NCBI RefSeq assembly: GCF_003473485.1
Contig: NC_053042.1
Location: 54,771,762-54,835,761, forward strand
Length of the DNA stretch: 64,000 nt
Direction: 5' to 3'
From: Medicago truncatula
Taxonomy: Eukaryota; Streptophyta; Magnoliopsida; Fabales; Fabaceae
Shown: positions 1 through 12,800 of the stretch, piece by piece
How positions within the stretch are numbered: position 1 is the first letter of the stretch
Layout: every line of letters starts with the position of its first letter
Translations under genes and position numbers: made by a program
The notes under the pieces: generated by a model
The model's input: only the letters and a program-made list of their open reading frames with translations
What the model was told of the DNA's origin: nothing
Database searches by the model: none

Positions 1-1559
1 CATTATTCAGAAGAATCATCATTTTTAACTTAATTATTGCCTCATTCTCCTCCAACTGCAGTATTCAAATTCAAATTTAACAAATTGTTGTTATGAAATG
101 ATTTAGCATCATGACTAACAACATCCACAATGGAGTCGCTCATTTTTTGATACTTAAATGAAACTCGCATGTACGCATCACTTATATATAATTTTTTTAA
201 TAGTAGTACTTAATAAATACTCAATCTCTCCAACCTAGTATTTTACACAAATTTCTTAAATGGGACCCGCTAATCTACTATCAATAACTTTCTATCATTA
301 CATTTCAATTTTTTAATTTTAAAAAAGTATGGGTTCCACTTAAGAAGGTTTTAAGTGAAACTCTAGGTCTTATAAGACTTCATAAAAATTTCTCCCCAAT
401 GGAAGTACCTAATATGTACCGGATCTTAAATTGAAGATCCTTCCTTTAGGGATGGTCTAATATCTAATCAGATAGTATTCACCCCATTGATTTGGAATGA
501 AAAATATTTTTGTAACCAATCCATTACATACAAAGCGGAATGTTGGAAATATATCTTGGGGTTTTTTAAATTTAACGTTTAATGGATTAGTCATTTTAGT
601 TTTTTTAGTTCTAAATTGGTTATTTTCCGACTTTGTTAAAAAAAATGTTTACATGACCATTTAACATTGAGATGAAAGGTCCAAAAAGGTATTTATGACA
701 TCAAACATGATTACATAACTTACATATATTTTCATGTTATAGTTTTTCAATTCAATCTTAATTTTACAAATAAATATTTCTTCAACAACATTATAAATCA
801 ATTAATTGATTTTTTTTGTTACAATTAATTGATCAAATTTGTTTCAGATTAGAATTGAACAATGATCCTAATTTGGATCTAACAACTTAGCAATAAACGT
901 CCACGTAAGCAATTTTTGACTATTAGATTTTGGTGAAATGTAAAGTATAGTTGAATTTAGGGACTCACCAAGATCAAAGCACATATATATTAAGGTTCAA
1001 TAAACGTTTATAAAGATACTAACAAATCACCCACTAAATAGGTTCCTACAACAACAGGAGTTGAACCGCGGCATTGAAGGAGAGACAACTCCTTACCAAC
1101 TTTCACTATCGGATTATCTTGTTTAAATTTTATTTTACATGGGAAAAGTTGAATAGCAACACAATAAAATATGATTGAGGTATGTACATTTTAAATTAAG
1201 ACTCGTTCTTATCCAACTTCTTGTAATTTTCTTTATAAATCCAAAGTTCATTAAAATCAAGTTATGATTTATGGAGGTTTTGCATAACATGAAATTGAAG
1301 CAAAGGTAGTTAACTCAAATTATGGCTTGAACTGTCAATGTCATTTTGTCAGGTAAAGATATCTAGGAGATTTCCCACTGCAATGCAATAGAAAGCATTT
1401 CACAATGTATATTGAAATTTCAGGCATTTTTTAGATAACACAACTCATTTCTTAATTAACGGCAAGATGAAATGCGACATTGTGGACTAAGCATTATACA
1501 ATATATATAAGTTTTGGTAAAAAAAAATATCATACAAGATAATTGTGTCACTACTCTAA
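1..1559. other. Intergenic DNA downstream of the first monooxygenase gene
   Basis: AT-rich sequence with no convincing coding region on either strand. It would contain the 3' UTR and terminator of the minus-strand gene that ends at 1560, but no sharp polyadenylation signal could be assigned. The only recognisable structure is a tRNA-like SINE remnant near 1035-1125, listed separately. Confidence 0.6.
1035..1125 (-). mobile_element. Possible tRNA-derived SINE remnant
   Basis: On the minus strand there is an A-box-like stretch (TAGTGAAAGTTGG) followed by a B-box-like stretch (GGTTCAACTCC), the spacing and order of a tRNA-type internal pol III promoter. It cannot fold as a tRNA by eye and no A-rich tail or target duplication is clear. 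An old SINE fragment is the best reading; chance resemblance is possible. Confidence 0.35.
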
Positions 1560-2661
1560 TTAAGGGCTATTTTTTAGTTTACCACAATCAAAATTAGATT
1601 TCTTCAATAACTGACTAGCTAAGTATGTAGCCAAAATTTTATCCCTGAAGAAGTTAACCAATTTTGAACCACTTTCCTGAATAGAACCCACAAAATAATT
1701 TGCAATAATGAGATCAATGCATCTCCATCTTCTCTCCTTTGCATATTTCTTGAAACCTTCCTCAATCCTTTTGTATTCTTCTTCTTCTTCTTCTTCTTCC
1801 TTTGGTTTCTTCGAAAAGGCCTCGGCTAAACACCTTGCTAAAACCACTCCATCCTCTAAAGCAGAACACCCCCCTTGACCAAGATCAGGTGTCATAGGGT
1901 GTAAAGCATCTCCAGCAACACAAACATTGCCTTTACTAATATTTCCCATCATAAGCTCCCAAGGATGTCTATGTCTCAATGGAGCTGATTGAAATGCATC
2001 TAATTCTGTGTTTTCTATGAAATGTTTAACATCACTTGGCATCTTCTCTAACTTGTTTAACACATATTGTTTTAGCTTAGCAGGGTCTTGTGCTAGCTCT
2101 TTATCTGTAAGCAAATGAAGTGCACAATCATTTCATTTTTTAGATTAATAATCGGATTGATTTAATCCCGATAATTTGGTTGAAACCATTTCATTTTATT
2201 AGTACTTTTTTATTTTTTATTTGCCGTTTGAACAAATTGAACTATGATTAGGTGGGTATTAATGTCGTTCTGTATTTGATTTTTAAAACATTTGTTGAAA
2301 CAAAATATTTAATTTGTATATGGAAAAGAAAGGGTATTATTCACCTTGGTTAATAGGAGTCCATGTGAAAAACCAATAAACACTTTTCTCATCACATGGG
2401 ATAGCCCCAGCCCTAAAACCTTTGCCAAAGTACTGCATGAACATTGGTTCAAGGTTGTGAGTGGTCTTCAACTCTGCATAACCTCTGGTTGCATATCTCC
2501 CTGTGTATGAGGCTTCCTTGAACCCTAACCATTTTGCCACCACAGAGTTTACTCCATCACACCCAATCAATACCTTTTCCACAAATTGCAAACAATAATT
2601 ATTTTAATTAGACTAACAACTTGAACTCTCAAAGGAAGTTTTTATCTTCATATATAAATGT

Positions 2662-2706
<45 letters not shown>

Positions 2707-5700
2707 TTGTTTAATTACCTTGGTTTTGATGGTTGTTCCATCAACAAGATGTAGTATTTTGGAAAAACCAGATTCCTCAATAGCAACAACCTTTGACATG
2801 TACCTAATGGTGCCATTGGGAAGTTCATTTGCAAGGGCTTCCAACAATAAATTTCTTCCAATACACCGAACTTCACGGGCTCCACTATAGCATAAAAACA
2901 TACATCATGGTAAGAACTTCATATCAAATTTAACAACTGTCCTCTACATATTAACAAAGGTATCCATAAAATAATAAAATGGAGGCATATATTATTTAGA
3001 AAAATTGTAACACTTCTAGAATTGTAGTAGAAATTTATAAAAGTATGGCGTGAAAGACTATATAATATGTTCAGTGCACTTACTACTTTCCTTTGTTGTC
3101 CATGAAAGACGTAGTTGATGTCTGTTGCCCCATAACCAAAGAAGTAGTCACATTCCTGCACTCCAATTCAAGTTATTTCGTTTCAGCCTCTTCTTGGCAA
3201 GGTCAAATCACTAATATATAAAAGTTTGGGTGGCCGTCGTCAAAATAAACTAAAATATATAAATTATATTGCATACAATACATTTAAGTTGTAATAAATC
3301 AAAAATCGATCATTCAAAATTTAAACTACATACTCCGTCTGTTTCACAATACTTGTCCATTTTAGAGAATAATTTTGTTTCACTTTATTTGTCACTTTCA
3401 AGTTTCAATGCAACGTTAATTATTAGTTTATCAATAATACCCTTACCTATTTATTGTAGAGAGAGAAATAATATAATGAAATAATAAACGAGTAAGGGTA
3501 TTATTATAGAAAAAACACAAAGAATTTCATCAAAAATGACAACATTTATTTGATTCCTTGGTATGTGTAATTTCTTTAAAATGGACAAGTATTGTGAAAC
3601 GGAGGGAGTAATATATAAAGTCGATCATTAAATACTTAAAGTGACACTTTACGCTTTTCGAGTGACTTAAAATCATCAATAATTGACTCGGAACTAATAC
3701 ATGCACTAATTTCCCTTTCAATATAAACTGACTTGTTATCTGCCAGAAACTCAGATCCCATCTTTTCTCTCAACTTATACTTAATAATTTTCATTGCTGA
3801 AAAGATCTTTCAATTGTGGCTGTAAAAACAGGAAGAGTCATAATAAGACACAACAACCTATCAATCAAGAAGTGTTTTTTGGTTTGTCAATTGGCAGTCA
3901 AATATGAACATAATTTTTGATTAGTTGATGATTGGCGAGCATCAAAAAGGAAATATTGAAGATGAAATGGTAAATTAATCTTCTCTTGATCACTAAAATT
4001 CATGGAATAATATTTTTCAACAAGAGTACATATCTATCCTCGGAAGACAAACCACAACTTAATGTCAACAAATCCATTGTTTACTCTCTAAATCTGCTAT
4101 TTAGAAGAAAGGAGAAGAGGAAATGAAATGACATTGATAATTTTCATATTAATTGAAGGACATTGTGGTAATTTCCAAGGCATAAGTTGGGGTGGTCGTG
4201 GCTCCCCCTTCCCACCCTCGGGTTCCGGCAATGTTATAATGGATAATTAATACTATAAACCGACAATGATATTTAAACACGTCTAACTTCTTAACACATT
4301 AATTCAACATCCTATTTTCTTTAAGGGTCCTGCTAACCGGTGCCCCTGGGGCACTGGTTAAGCATACCATAAAAGGGAATTATTACCATAAAAGGAAACT
4401 GTTTTTGACTTTATTATAAATTAATTACACAATTTCAATACATTAACTACTATATAATTTACTTTTTCATATCCTTAACCAGTGTCCCGGGGACACCGGT
4501 TAGCATTTCCCTTTCTTTAAATATATTTTAGTATCACATCATCAATCTTATAGCATCTTTATTCTCACCACTCTCTATTTCTCTCTCAAGATAATTAATG
4601 TGTATATGAATATCTATATATAAAACATTTTCCTATACAAACTCGGATGATCAAAGTAGAGTTTATAGCATTTTGTCATGTACATGCATGCACGCACATG
4701 CACAAGAAACAAATTAACTATTGAGTCGTCACTTGAGGTATTAACTATTAAGGCATATATAATATTTAAAAGGCCAGCTGTGGTTATATTGTGAAGAGAA
4801 AAAAAACAGTGTTTGACTTATTTTTTCAAATTTGAAGGGCTAATTGTCTTATTGTTTAGGTTCAAAAATTGACGGACTTATATAGAACCAAAATGTCTAT
4901 TCATTGAAGAAATATTTTAAAATATACATCCACATATGCACAAGAAACAAATGCAGTATACTGCCTAATTTTTTTAATACGTTTCAAACTAATTATTAAA
5001 TTGTACTTATCAAATTGTATCAAGGACTATTGAGGTCTGTCGCAAATAATTGATGCGTAGTGTGTGTTCGATTCCAATGTATAAAAGTTTGTAATAAGGG
5101 AGAGATGTTAAAATATAGTTCTCAAGTTGTTAAAATTTTAGAAAATTTCTCCACAGCTAAATATTGGACTTATATGTGCTAATAGGCCATGTTAAAGAAT
5201 GAGGTTACAAGTAACTAGATGATGAGAAAATGTTGATAAAAGGATTTGATGTTTTTTTAATAATAAAAGGATTTGAGGTTAAAATGCATTTTATTTTATA
5301 AATCTGATCTTTAGGGTTTAGTTTTATTTTTTATTTTTTCATTTTTTGAAACTGCAATAGGGAGAGATGTAGTAGTTTTTGTTGTACTTACCCATGAAGT
5401 TGTAGATGTTGGTGGCGGAGGATGGTTCCAACACCAACAACATCCAACGCCTTCCAAGCATTTTCCCATACCGTTAAAGCAAATCCACCAACTCTCAAGC
5501 TATCAGAAGATTCTAATACCAAACTTTCAATACCTAATCTGCAATAATCAATATTAGTATCAATCATATAGATGGATCAATTTCAATCATGCGTTCATCT
5601 TAGTAAAATTAGACTTGATTCTCCTAAACAAAATCTTAGTTCGAATCTTACACATGAAAAAAATGTGATCGAGATTGAAGACCCCATTAAAACTAGTCAG

Positions 5701-6203
5701 TTAAATTTGACATCAAAATTAATCATGGACAAAAATGATCATAAATAATTCGCACTAATAGTAGAGTAATATCTCCTAGGTCCATAATGTCGTATTCACG
5801 AGGATTAGTTTTGTCATCCAAAAAAGTTTCACAATTATAAATGGACTCAAATCTTTAGGTAATTTTTTGTGGACACCGGAGTTACCTAAAAATAAATATT
5901 ATTTAAAATTATTTATCCAAAATTTTAAAAATTATAATACTAATGATGGTAGCAGTCGGCCAACCATAATCGATCAAACTTGGGCCATCGGAGCTCTGCC
6001 TTCAGCTGACCACCATAAACCATCATCAATGGTGGAATGTCAAATTAGTGTCTAGGGTGTATATTTATCATTGTTCTAAAAAAATATATATGATCACTAT
6101 ATAGATGTAGAGAGAAAGAGTACCTGTGAAGTCCCAAGGATGTTGTGAGGCCAGCAATTCCAGCTCCTACGATCACAATATCTTTTACAATCACAGTTTC
6201 CAT
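1560..6203 (-). CDS. FAD-dependent monooxygenase (plant MO1-like), copy 1
   Basis: Six exons read on the minus strand: 6203-6124, 5538-5392, 3155-3084, 2884-2719, 2573-2345 and 2104-1560. All introns are GT-AG, and the 1239 coding bases give 412 aa. Family hallmarks are present: the N-terminal Rossmann GAGIAG (residues 13-18), the GCDG motif (about 159-162) and [15 protein letters not shown] (from about 296), which bind FAD and NADPH in group A flavoprotein hydroxylases. Length matches Arabidopsis MO1-type monooxygenases, whose natural substrates are poorly known; zeaxanthin epoxidase-like annotation is common but only reflects fold. Relative to its neighbour it has a GAA/GAG expansion (plus-strand 1776-1800) giving a run of eight Glu near residue 340. 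Intron 2 is 2.2 kb and carries two MITEs. The start was chosen because it aligns with copy 2 and places the GxGxxG at the usual position. Tandem paralogue of the gene at 7150-8841. Subcellular site is not evident; there is no obvious signal peptide. Confidence 0.88.
2671..2704. repeat. (AT)n microsatellite in intron 4
   Basis: A run of about 17 AT dinucleotides preceded by a short CA tract, inside the intron between exons 5 and 4 of the first monooxygenase gene. It explains spurious reading frames rich in Ile-Tyr on both strands here. Confidence 0.9.
3333..3608. mobile_element. Stowaway-type MITE in intron 2 of the first monooxygenase
   Basis: The left end reads CTCCGTCTGTTTCACAATA and the reverse complement of the right end reads CTCCCTCCGTTTCACAATA, the typical Stowaway (Tc1/mariner) terminus. 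The 276-bp element is flanked by the TA dinucleotide (3331-3332 and 3609-3610) expected for this superfamily. It encodes nothing. Confidence 0.88.
4325..4511. mobile_element. Short Mutator-like MITE in intron 2
   Basis: A 187-bp element with near-palindromic ends; both termini carry GCTAACCGGTG...ACTGGTTAAG in inverted orientation. The perfect 9-bp direct repeat TTTCTTTAA lies at 4316-4324 and 4512-4520, the size of a Mutator-superfamily target duplication. It is non-coding. Confidence 0.85.
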
Positions 6204-7149
6204 TACTATTCTTGAAAGTTTTTATTATAATAGAAATAGAATGGACAGAAGCTTGCTATAGGTAAGGATGATGGACAGAAGTTTGTATATTATAATTGGG
6301 CAAAGGTCAAGGTGATGCAACACCACTGATATGCCATCAATAATTTCATTTCATGACGACATGACATACGTTATTTTCCTAAATAAATGTTATTTTAAGT
6401 TTAACAACTTTTCTATTAGTGAATTTTTTTTAACAACTTTTAGTTTTTTTTTTTTTTTTGTGGTGGTCGGGATTTGAACCCCGAGCCTTGCATATATTAT
6501 GTATTATTCTTACCAACTGAGTTAAGCTCACAAGGACTCCAATACCGTATATATATATGTATACAATTCATATATCATTTGATTTTTGAAAATTCTTAAA
6601 TATCTTTTTTTTTTTTTTTTTTTTGTAGTAAATTCTTAAATATCTTAAATTTTAATTGGATACTAATACTTTTAAACAATTTTTTTAAAAAATTTGAATT
6701 ATTTTAAAATAAATTACATAAAAACATAACATGGTATAAAATGATTGGATGAAAGGCACATGCTCAATCAATACTTCTTAGTAATTTGCTTTCTATGTTC
6801 TTTTTTAATTGTCAAATTTAAAGAAATTGTTTATTCATATTTAACTATCTTTTCAAAGTTGGTATTAATTTTTTATTCACCTTTATTTACCAACGACACT
6901 TAAAAAGAAATCGAGGGATCAATTATCATCATTCATTCATTATGATTTTTATTTTTACAAGACCATTCATTATTTATGATAGGAGTTTGGACTTTGACTA
7001 CAACCCTTACATGTCCAACTTTGATCATCATCATCAAATAATAGTGAAGAAAGAAAACTATTGGCAACTCAAATTCCTTAACATGGAAAAAAGAAAAGCG
7101 ACATTGTGTACTGATAATTATACAAGGCAAGTGTGTCACTAATTAAGGG
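6204..7149. other. Intergenic spacer between the two monooxygenase genes
   Basis: About 950 bp containing the promoter region of copy 1 (right next to 6204 on the minus strand), a tRNA-derived SINE, several poly(T)/poly(A) runs and the 3' flank of copy 2. Short open frames at 6933-7142 occur on both strands, overlap one another and resemble no family. Confidence 0.6.
6444..6542 (-). mobile_element. tRNA-derived SINE
   Basis: Read on the minus strand it begins AGTCCTTGTGAGCTTAACTC, contains an A box (TAACTCAGTTGGTAAG) and a B box (GGTTCAAATCCC) at tRNA-like spacing, and ends in a poly(A) tail seen as about 16 T on the plus strand (6444-6459). This is the organisation of a plant SINE with an internal pol III promoter. 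No clear target duplication was found. Confidence 0.72.
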
Positions 7150-8841
7150 CTAATTGAGTTTACCACAATCAAAACCAGATTTCTTGAATAACTGACCAGC
7201 TAGTAATGGAGCCAAAATTTTGTCCCTAAAAAATGTAACAAATTTTGAATCAGCCTGCTGAATAACACCTGCAATATAAGCTGTAGTAATAAGATCAATG
7301 CATCTCCATCTTCTTTCTTTTGCATATTTCTTCAACCCTTGTTCAATTCTTTTGTATTTCTCCTCTTCCTTTTGTTTTTTGGACAAGGCCTCAGCTAGAC
7401 ACCTTGCTAAAACCACCCCATCCTCTAAAGCAGAACACCCCCCTTGACCAAGATCAGGTGTCATAGGGTGTAAAGCATCTCCAGCAACACAAACATTTCC
7501 TTTACTAATATTTCCCATTATAAGCTCCCAAGGATGTCTATATCTCAATGGAGCTGAATGGAAAGCATCTAAATCTGTTTTTTCTATGATAGATATAACA
7601 TTACTTGGCATATTCTCTAGCTTGTTTAACACATATTGCTTCAGTTTAGCAGGGTTTTCCATTAGCTCCTTATCTGCAACACAAGTCAAGTTGATGAATG
7701 GTCAAAATACTTTTGAATGTTTAATTTTCAAACATTAAAAATAAGACCATTCTGGATTTAAGCAATGAATTCACTTTCAACATGCTCAAAAAACCAGTAA
7801 ACACCTTGGGTGGCAGGAGTCCAAGTGAAAAACCAGTAAACACCTTTCTCATGACAAGGAACAACTCCAGCTCTAAAACCTTTGCCATAGAACTGCATAA
7901 GCATAGGCTCAAAACTGTGATTGTTTTCCAACTCTGCGAAACCCCTGATTCCATATCTCCCTGTATAACTGGCCTCCTTGAAGCCTAACCACTTTGCAAC
8001 CACAGAGTTGATTCCATCACATCCTATCAATACCTTTTAAATTACAAATTACACTCATGTATCAGTTAAAGCAAAATCAAGGTTGATAGTCATTATGTCA
8101 TGTCACACATATTGTTTACCTTTGTTTTGATGGTTGTTCCATCAACAAGATGTAGTATTTTAAAGAATCCAGATTCCTCTATAGCAACGACTTTTGACAT
8201 GTACCTAATGGTGCTATTTGGAAGTTCATTGCCAAGGGCTTCCAACAATAACTTTCTTCTAACACTTCGTAGTTCACTACATAGATCGCAAAACACACTC
8301 ATCACGACAAGAATTTCGCATCAAATTGAATAAAACATGCTGGTTTGAAATATTATAGATACAATAATACAATTTTGTACTTACAGCTTTCCTTTGTCCC
8401 TGAAAGACATAGTTGCTAATTGCTGTCCTGTAATCAAAGAAGTAGTCACATTCCTGCACCCAATTCAAGTACTTAAGTTGATTTACTTTTTTTTATAATA
8501 TCAAAAACATTAAGTTGGTAATGTGCAAAATACCCATAAAGATGTATATGTTTGTGGCGGAGGATATCTCCAACACCAACAGCATCCAAGGCTTTCCAAG
8601 CATTTTCCCATATTCCTAAAGCAAATCCAGTTACTCTCAAACTATCTGAAGATTCCAATACCAAACTTCTTACACCTAACCTGCCAACGATAACAATGAA
8701 TATGTATGCATGCGCACATACATCACTATAATGAAGAGAATAGAATTGGTACCTGTGAAGTCCTAAGGCAGTAGCAAGGCCAGCAATTCCAGCTCCCACA
8801 ATCACAACATCTTCTTCTTCAAATATTTTTGTTGTTTCCAT
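7150..8841 (-). CDS. FAD-dependent monooxygenase (plant MO1-like), copy 2
   Basis: Six exons on the minus strand: 8841-8753, 8680-8534, 8453-8385, 8276-8120, 8033-7805 and 7673-7150. All introns are GT-AG and the frame is continuous for 1215 bases (404 aa). Exon borders and phases match copy 1 one for one, so the pair arose by tandem duplication. GAGIAG lies at residues 16-21, GCDG begins exon 5, and [15 protein letters not shown] lies in exon 6; these are the FAD/NADPH-binding signatures of the family. The gene is compact (1.7 kb against 4.6 kb for copy 1) because its introns lack insertions. An in-frame ATG three codons upstream (8850) exists, but homology favours 8841. Exon 5 is followed by a GTGTTT donor in which the genomic sequence repeats a WFF-encoding stretch; reading through that intron would change the product, so the splice there deserves an RNA check. 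Confidence 0.88.
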
Positions 8842-9800
8842 TACAAACAAATTAAAATATATGATGATATGAGAGTAATCTTGATCCAGTGAAAATTAGG
8901 CAACCCTTCTACCTATTATATGATGAATTAATTAATATCAAATATTAGGATTGTATAGTACTTCTTTTAAGGATTGCTACTGCTACGCTACGTACACAGA
9001 ATAAGATATATTTAGTAGTAGTACTAGTTGACAAAGATCGTGACCCAAGTGCTTACGATAAGCGCCATACCGTACGTATTTTCTCGTAAAATATGTTTAT
9101 GTGCCATCCTATTCCTAATTTCGTAATTGTGACGCCCATGATAGAATATAATATTTAATCATCCATGAAACCGACATAGTTTATTTGTCCACTTTTTGGG
9201 AGGGCCTGACAATCTTACTATCTTAATAATGCTCGACAATCCAGGTTACGAAAAGCATCATATGTGGGTTGAAGTTATGGCCAATACCAGGAATTCAAAC
9301 ATTCTTTGGTACTCGTCAATTCATTTCCTCTTAACAATGAGAGGATCAAATTTATTTATTTGTTGTTTTTAAGTCTAGTCTAGTGATTAATTTGACATCA
9401 CATGTATAGTTAATACTTGAGATAATCTCACTCGATTGTGGTTCATTTATGATAATCAGGCCACACAGTGCGGACCAATTACGATACATAAAATATTCAG
9501 TGTAATTGCCGTCAGAGGATGAATTACATTACTGTTACTAGACTAGATAGAATTCACAAAACATGTCCCAATATCACTGCAAACTAATAAAACCAATATC
9601 CGCCCAAAACAGGTGAAGTATGGCAACTGCAGCTCCTAAAAGCAGCACCTTTTAACTTCTTATAAGTCATAAGATAAATCAAAGTTCCATGTGGTGGGGG
9701 TGTATATAACATAACTTTGTTAAAATAAAATCTCAAATATTTCTGAGAATGCTAATTTCTGCCACAGGATTCCCTATCATTCCAATGGACCCCCGATAAC
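8842..9800. other. Spacer: promoter side of copy 2 and 3' UTR of the RBM39-like gene
   Basis: Roughly 9450-9800 is expected to be the 3' UTR of the minus-strand splicing-factor gene whose stop codon is at 9801. The remainder is the 5' flank of the monooxygenase that starts at 8841; an AT-rich TATA-like stretch lies about 15-30 bp upstream of that ATG. No repeat or other gene was recognised. Confidence 0.5.
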
Positions 9801-12800
9801 TCATTTGCTGTCTGGGAATCGATCCTCATATAACTGGGGCACCTGCCATCATATGCAGGATTTATTAAACTTCTGGTTAGGGGAAAACGTAAAATATCCA
9901 GAAAAATCAAACAAAGGAAAATAAAACCGATCATATTTGTACCATAAAGCTTGCAGTGATCATTTTCCCTGCAAACCATCTTCCATGTAAGGCCCGCTGT
10001 GCACTTATTGCAGGTTGGGTATTTTCAAATCGTAGGTAGACAAATCCGGCACTCCTCCTGCTCACAGAAACAATAATTCAATGAAAATGTCATGATTTTG
10101 TAGTCTCATAGGAACATAAGAATTACTGATTAACTCACTTATCAACATATATATGTTTTAAGTTCCCAAACTTAGAGCATTCTGCTTCAACATCTTCTTT
10201 AACATCCAAATCAAAGTCTGGTTCCTTCTGCATCACACAATGCCAATAATATCATTAGACATAACAGAAGTATGGGGAAAACTTTCCGAGTATGGGAGAG
10301 CAATTTAGCCACCTCATCTTCCGGATCAAACATATTCTTTAACAATAAGCATTCACTTGGAGTGCCAATTGTATCAATAGTAGGACTTGTCAGCATTGGA
10401 ATTTGGAGACCTCCACCTGGCATTCCAACTCCTGGGGCGGGAATAAGAGCTACTGCCGGTATGCTTCCCATTGCTTGCAGATTAAGGCCTGTATTGTTGA
10501 CAACAGAATTTCCCAGCAAACCAACCATACTTCAAAAAAAGTCACAGAAGGTAAGATTATACATTGATCTTAAAATATGAAAACCAAAATGGCAGGGGGA
10601 AAACCTTGATGCAATGCCACTGCGATCCAACTTCTGCATGAGTAATGCTCGGGAAGAGGCATTCAAGGACTGAAAATTTAAGAAAGGTCAGCTACAACTT
10701 TAAGAAAGGTCAGCTACAACATAGGTTTGTATGAAAAGATAATTCAAATTAATTTATGAAAAGGGCAACTTGGTGCTGTGAAGCACTCACCATCACAGGG
10801 TCCAAGAGTTGGATCCATTTTTTAAATATAGATTACATAGAAATATAGTTGAATATAAATTTAACTAACTTCATTTCAAGCTAATTTATATTTGAAAACA
10901 CATAACCAAAAAAGTACCAATTTTCAAACAGAGACAAGCATACAGGTGCAGCTAACAAAATAAAATGCTCACTGATTTTGTTGAATATCAAGATCATTGA
11001 AATTGGTTACTTGTTGAAAGAGAAGGCGCAGAGACTTCTTATATGTGTATATTTAATAAGACTATGCTTCATTAGTTCATTTCAAGTCAAGCATGATACC
11101 AATATAAACAAGAAGTGTTGAAATTGAAAACCATGTAAAGACTAACAGCAAAAAAGTAAGCAACCAGGGCGACTAATGGTATACCTTGGACAGTTGGGTT
11201 TTATCACTGAAAATTACTAAGTATGTTTGGAACAGCGGTGGATGAGGCTAAACTCATGTTTTTTTAAAGCTACAATTCTTAGCTTCTTGTTTTCACGGAA
11301 AATGGGACACAAGACGTGCCGCGCGACGAAAAGAATTGAAAACAAACACATACTAAGATTAAAAAAAAAATGCTGATACAGAAATAACTAATTACTATAG
11401 AGAACTTAATCAGCCATTTTTCTGAAACATGTGTAGTATTTACCAACCATTAATTTTCTAGATAATATATCATCATACAAACTAGTAATATTCCTCAGAC
11501 GTAACTCTCTTATAAATTAATGAAATCGTCATCATCTTCGAGAGAACCAACTAAATATGGAAATAAGGTGAAACAACACTGATTAACTGCTAATATATGA
11601 CAAACAAGAGCCTAAACTACTCCAATAAAAATAGAGTAACCAGGTTTACTCACATGTACAACAAAATGTGAATGTTTTGTTACCAAATGTGGCTGTTACA
11701 ATGCATTAGGAGAGCTCAGTGTACAATTTCTAATAGAAAGGATATGTGTGTAATTTGATAAAAAAAATTAAGAGGTCTAAAACAATTTTTCTGAGGAACA
11801 TATTACTTACCAATCCACCACCTTCATCATCATCAATATCACCAGTATTTCCACCGAATTCTTGCATTCCAGATTGATCAGTAACAGCTGATACCTAAGG
11901 TGAAAAATAAGCAACAGGTCATCCAATTTAGATCCTCTAGTCTACGTAACAAATGTCAGCAGAATATCCACTTTCTGAGAGCAAGTTCAAGCCAAAACCA
12001 AACTCACGTATAGATATATAACCCTTAATATCATAATAGTATTCCAACAGTTTCTGAAAATCTATAATGTTATTTGTTAGCAGGGCCTCAATTAAACTTC
12101 TGCATCTCATTAGAAGCAAGGATTGGGGTTGTGGAGAATCAGAAGTCGACAAATCATGCTGAAAATTTTAGACGAGTAATAACCAAACCACCAATTCTTT
12201 TTTGAAGGGTAATAACCAAACCACCAATACACATGTTACAGATAAGCGAGAAATGAAAACTAAAGTTTGTAGAGATTAGAAAGGGAAGAACAGGGTGAGT
12301 AGAAAAGATAGATGTGAGTGGAAAAGGAGACATAGTCCGATCCTCTCAAATACGTGTGTTATCTATTTTCTTAATTTTTCCTGTTTCAAAAAAGTTCAGC
12401 ACACTGCCTTCTGTTATTGTGATAGACCCATTATAACACAACTTCATCACAGAAGGAATATGAAATAAGCACAGAGATGGTGCTGGTGTAACCCAACACG
12501 AGGAGAACAATGCACCAGGAAAAGTGGGCTAACAAGTCCATGTGAGGAGGAGGAAAGGCATAGGAATGGGAGAGAATATTTAGGGAGGGGATCATTTCCA
12601 TGTAATGGAGAGGTGGGGATTGGTCGGGTGGCATGAGAGAATTTTCTGAGTATAGGCTGGGGAGAGGAGCCAGCCATACTTTAAATAAGGGGAGATATTT
12701 CATTACTATGTATTTTCCATTTTTATATTGAAAGGATTCCTTTGCTACTTTCAATTCTTTAGTTTCCTGATTATAATGTAATCCAAGAATGTCCTTTTGC

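Noticed and set aside
6444..6542. tRNA gene
   Set aside because: A and B boxes are present but the sequence does not fold as a cloverleaf, and it ends in a long poly(A), so it is a SINE.
12431..12754. 107-codon minus-strand frame in an intron of the splicing-factor gene
   Set aside because: Composition fits a retroelement leader; no protein motif, and the RBM39-like model is complete without it.
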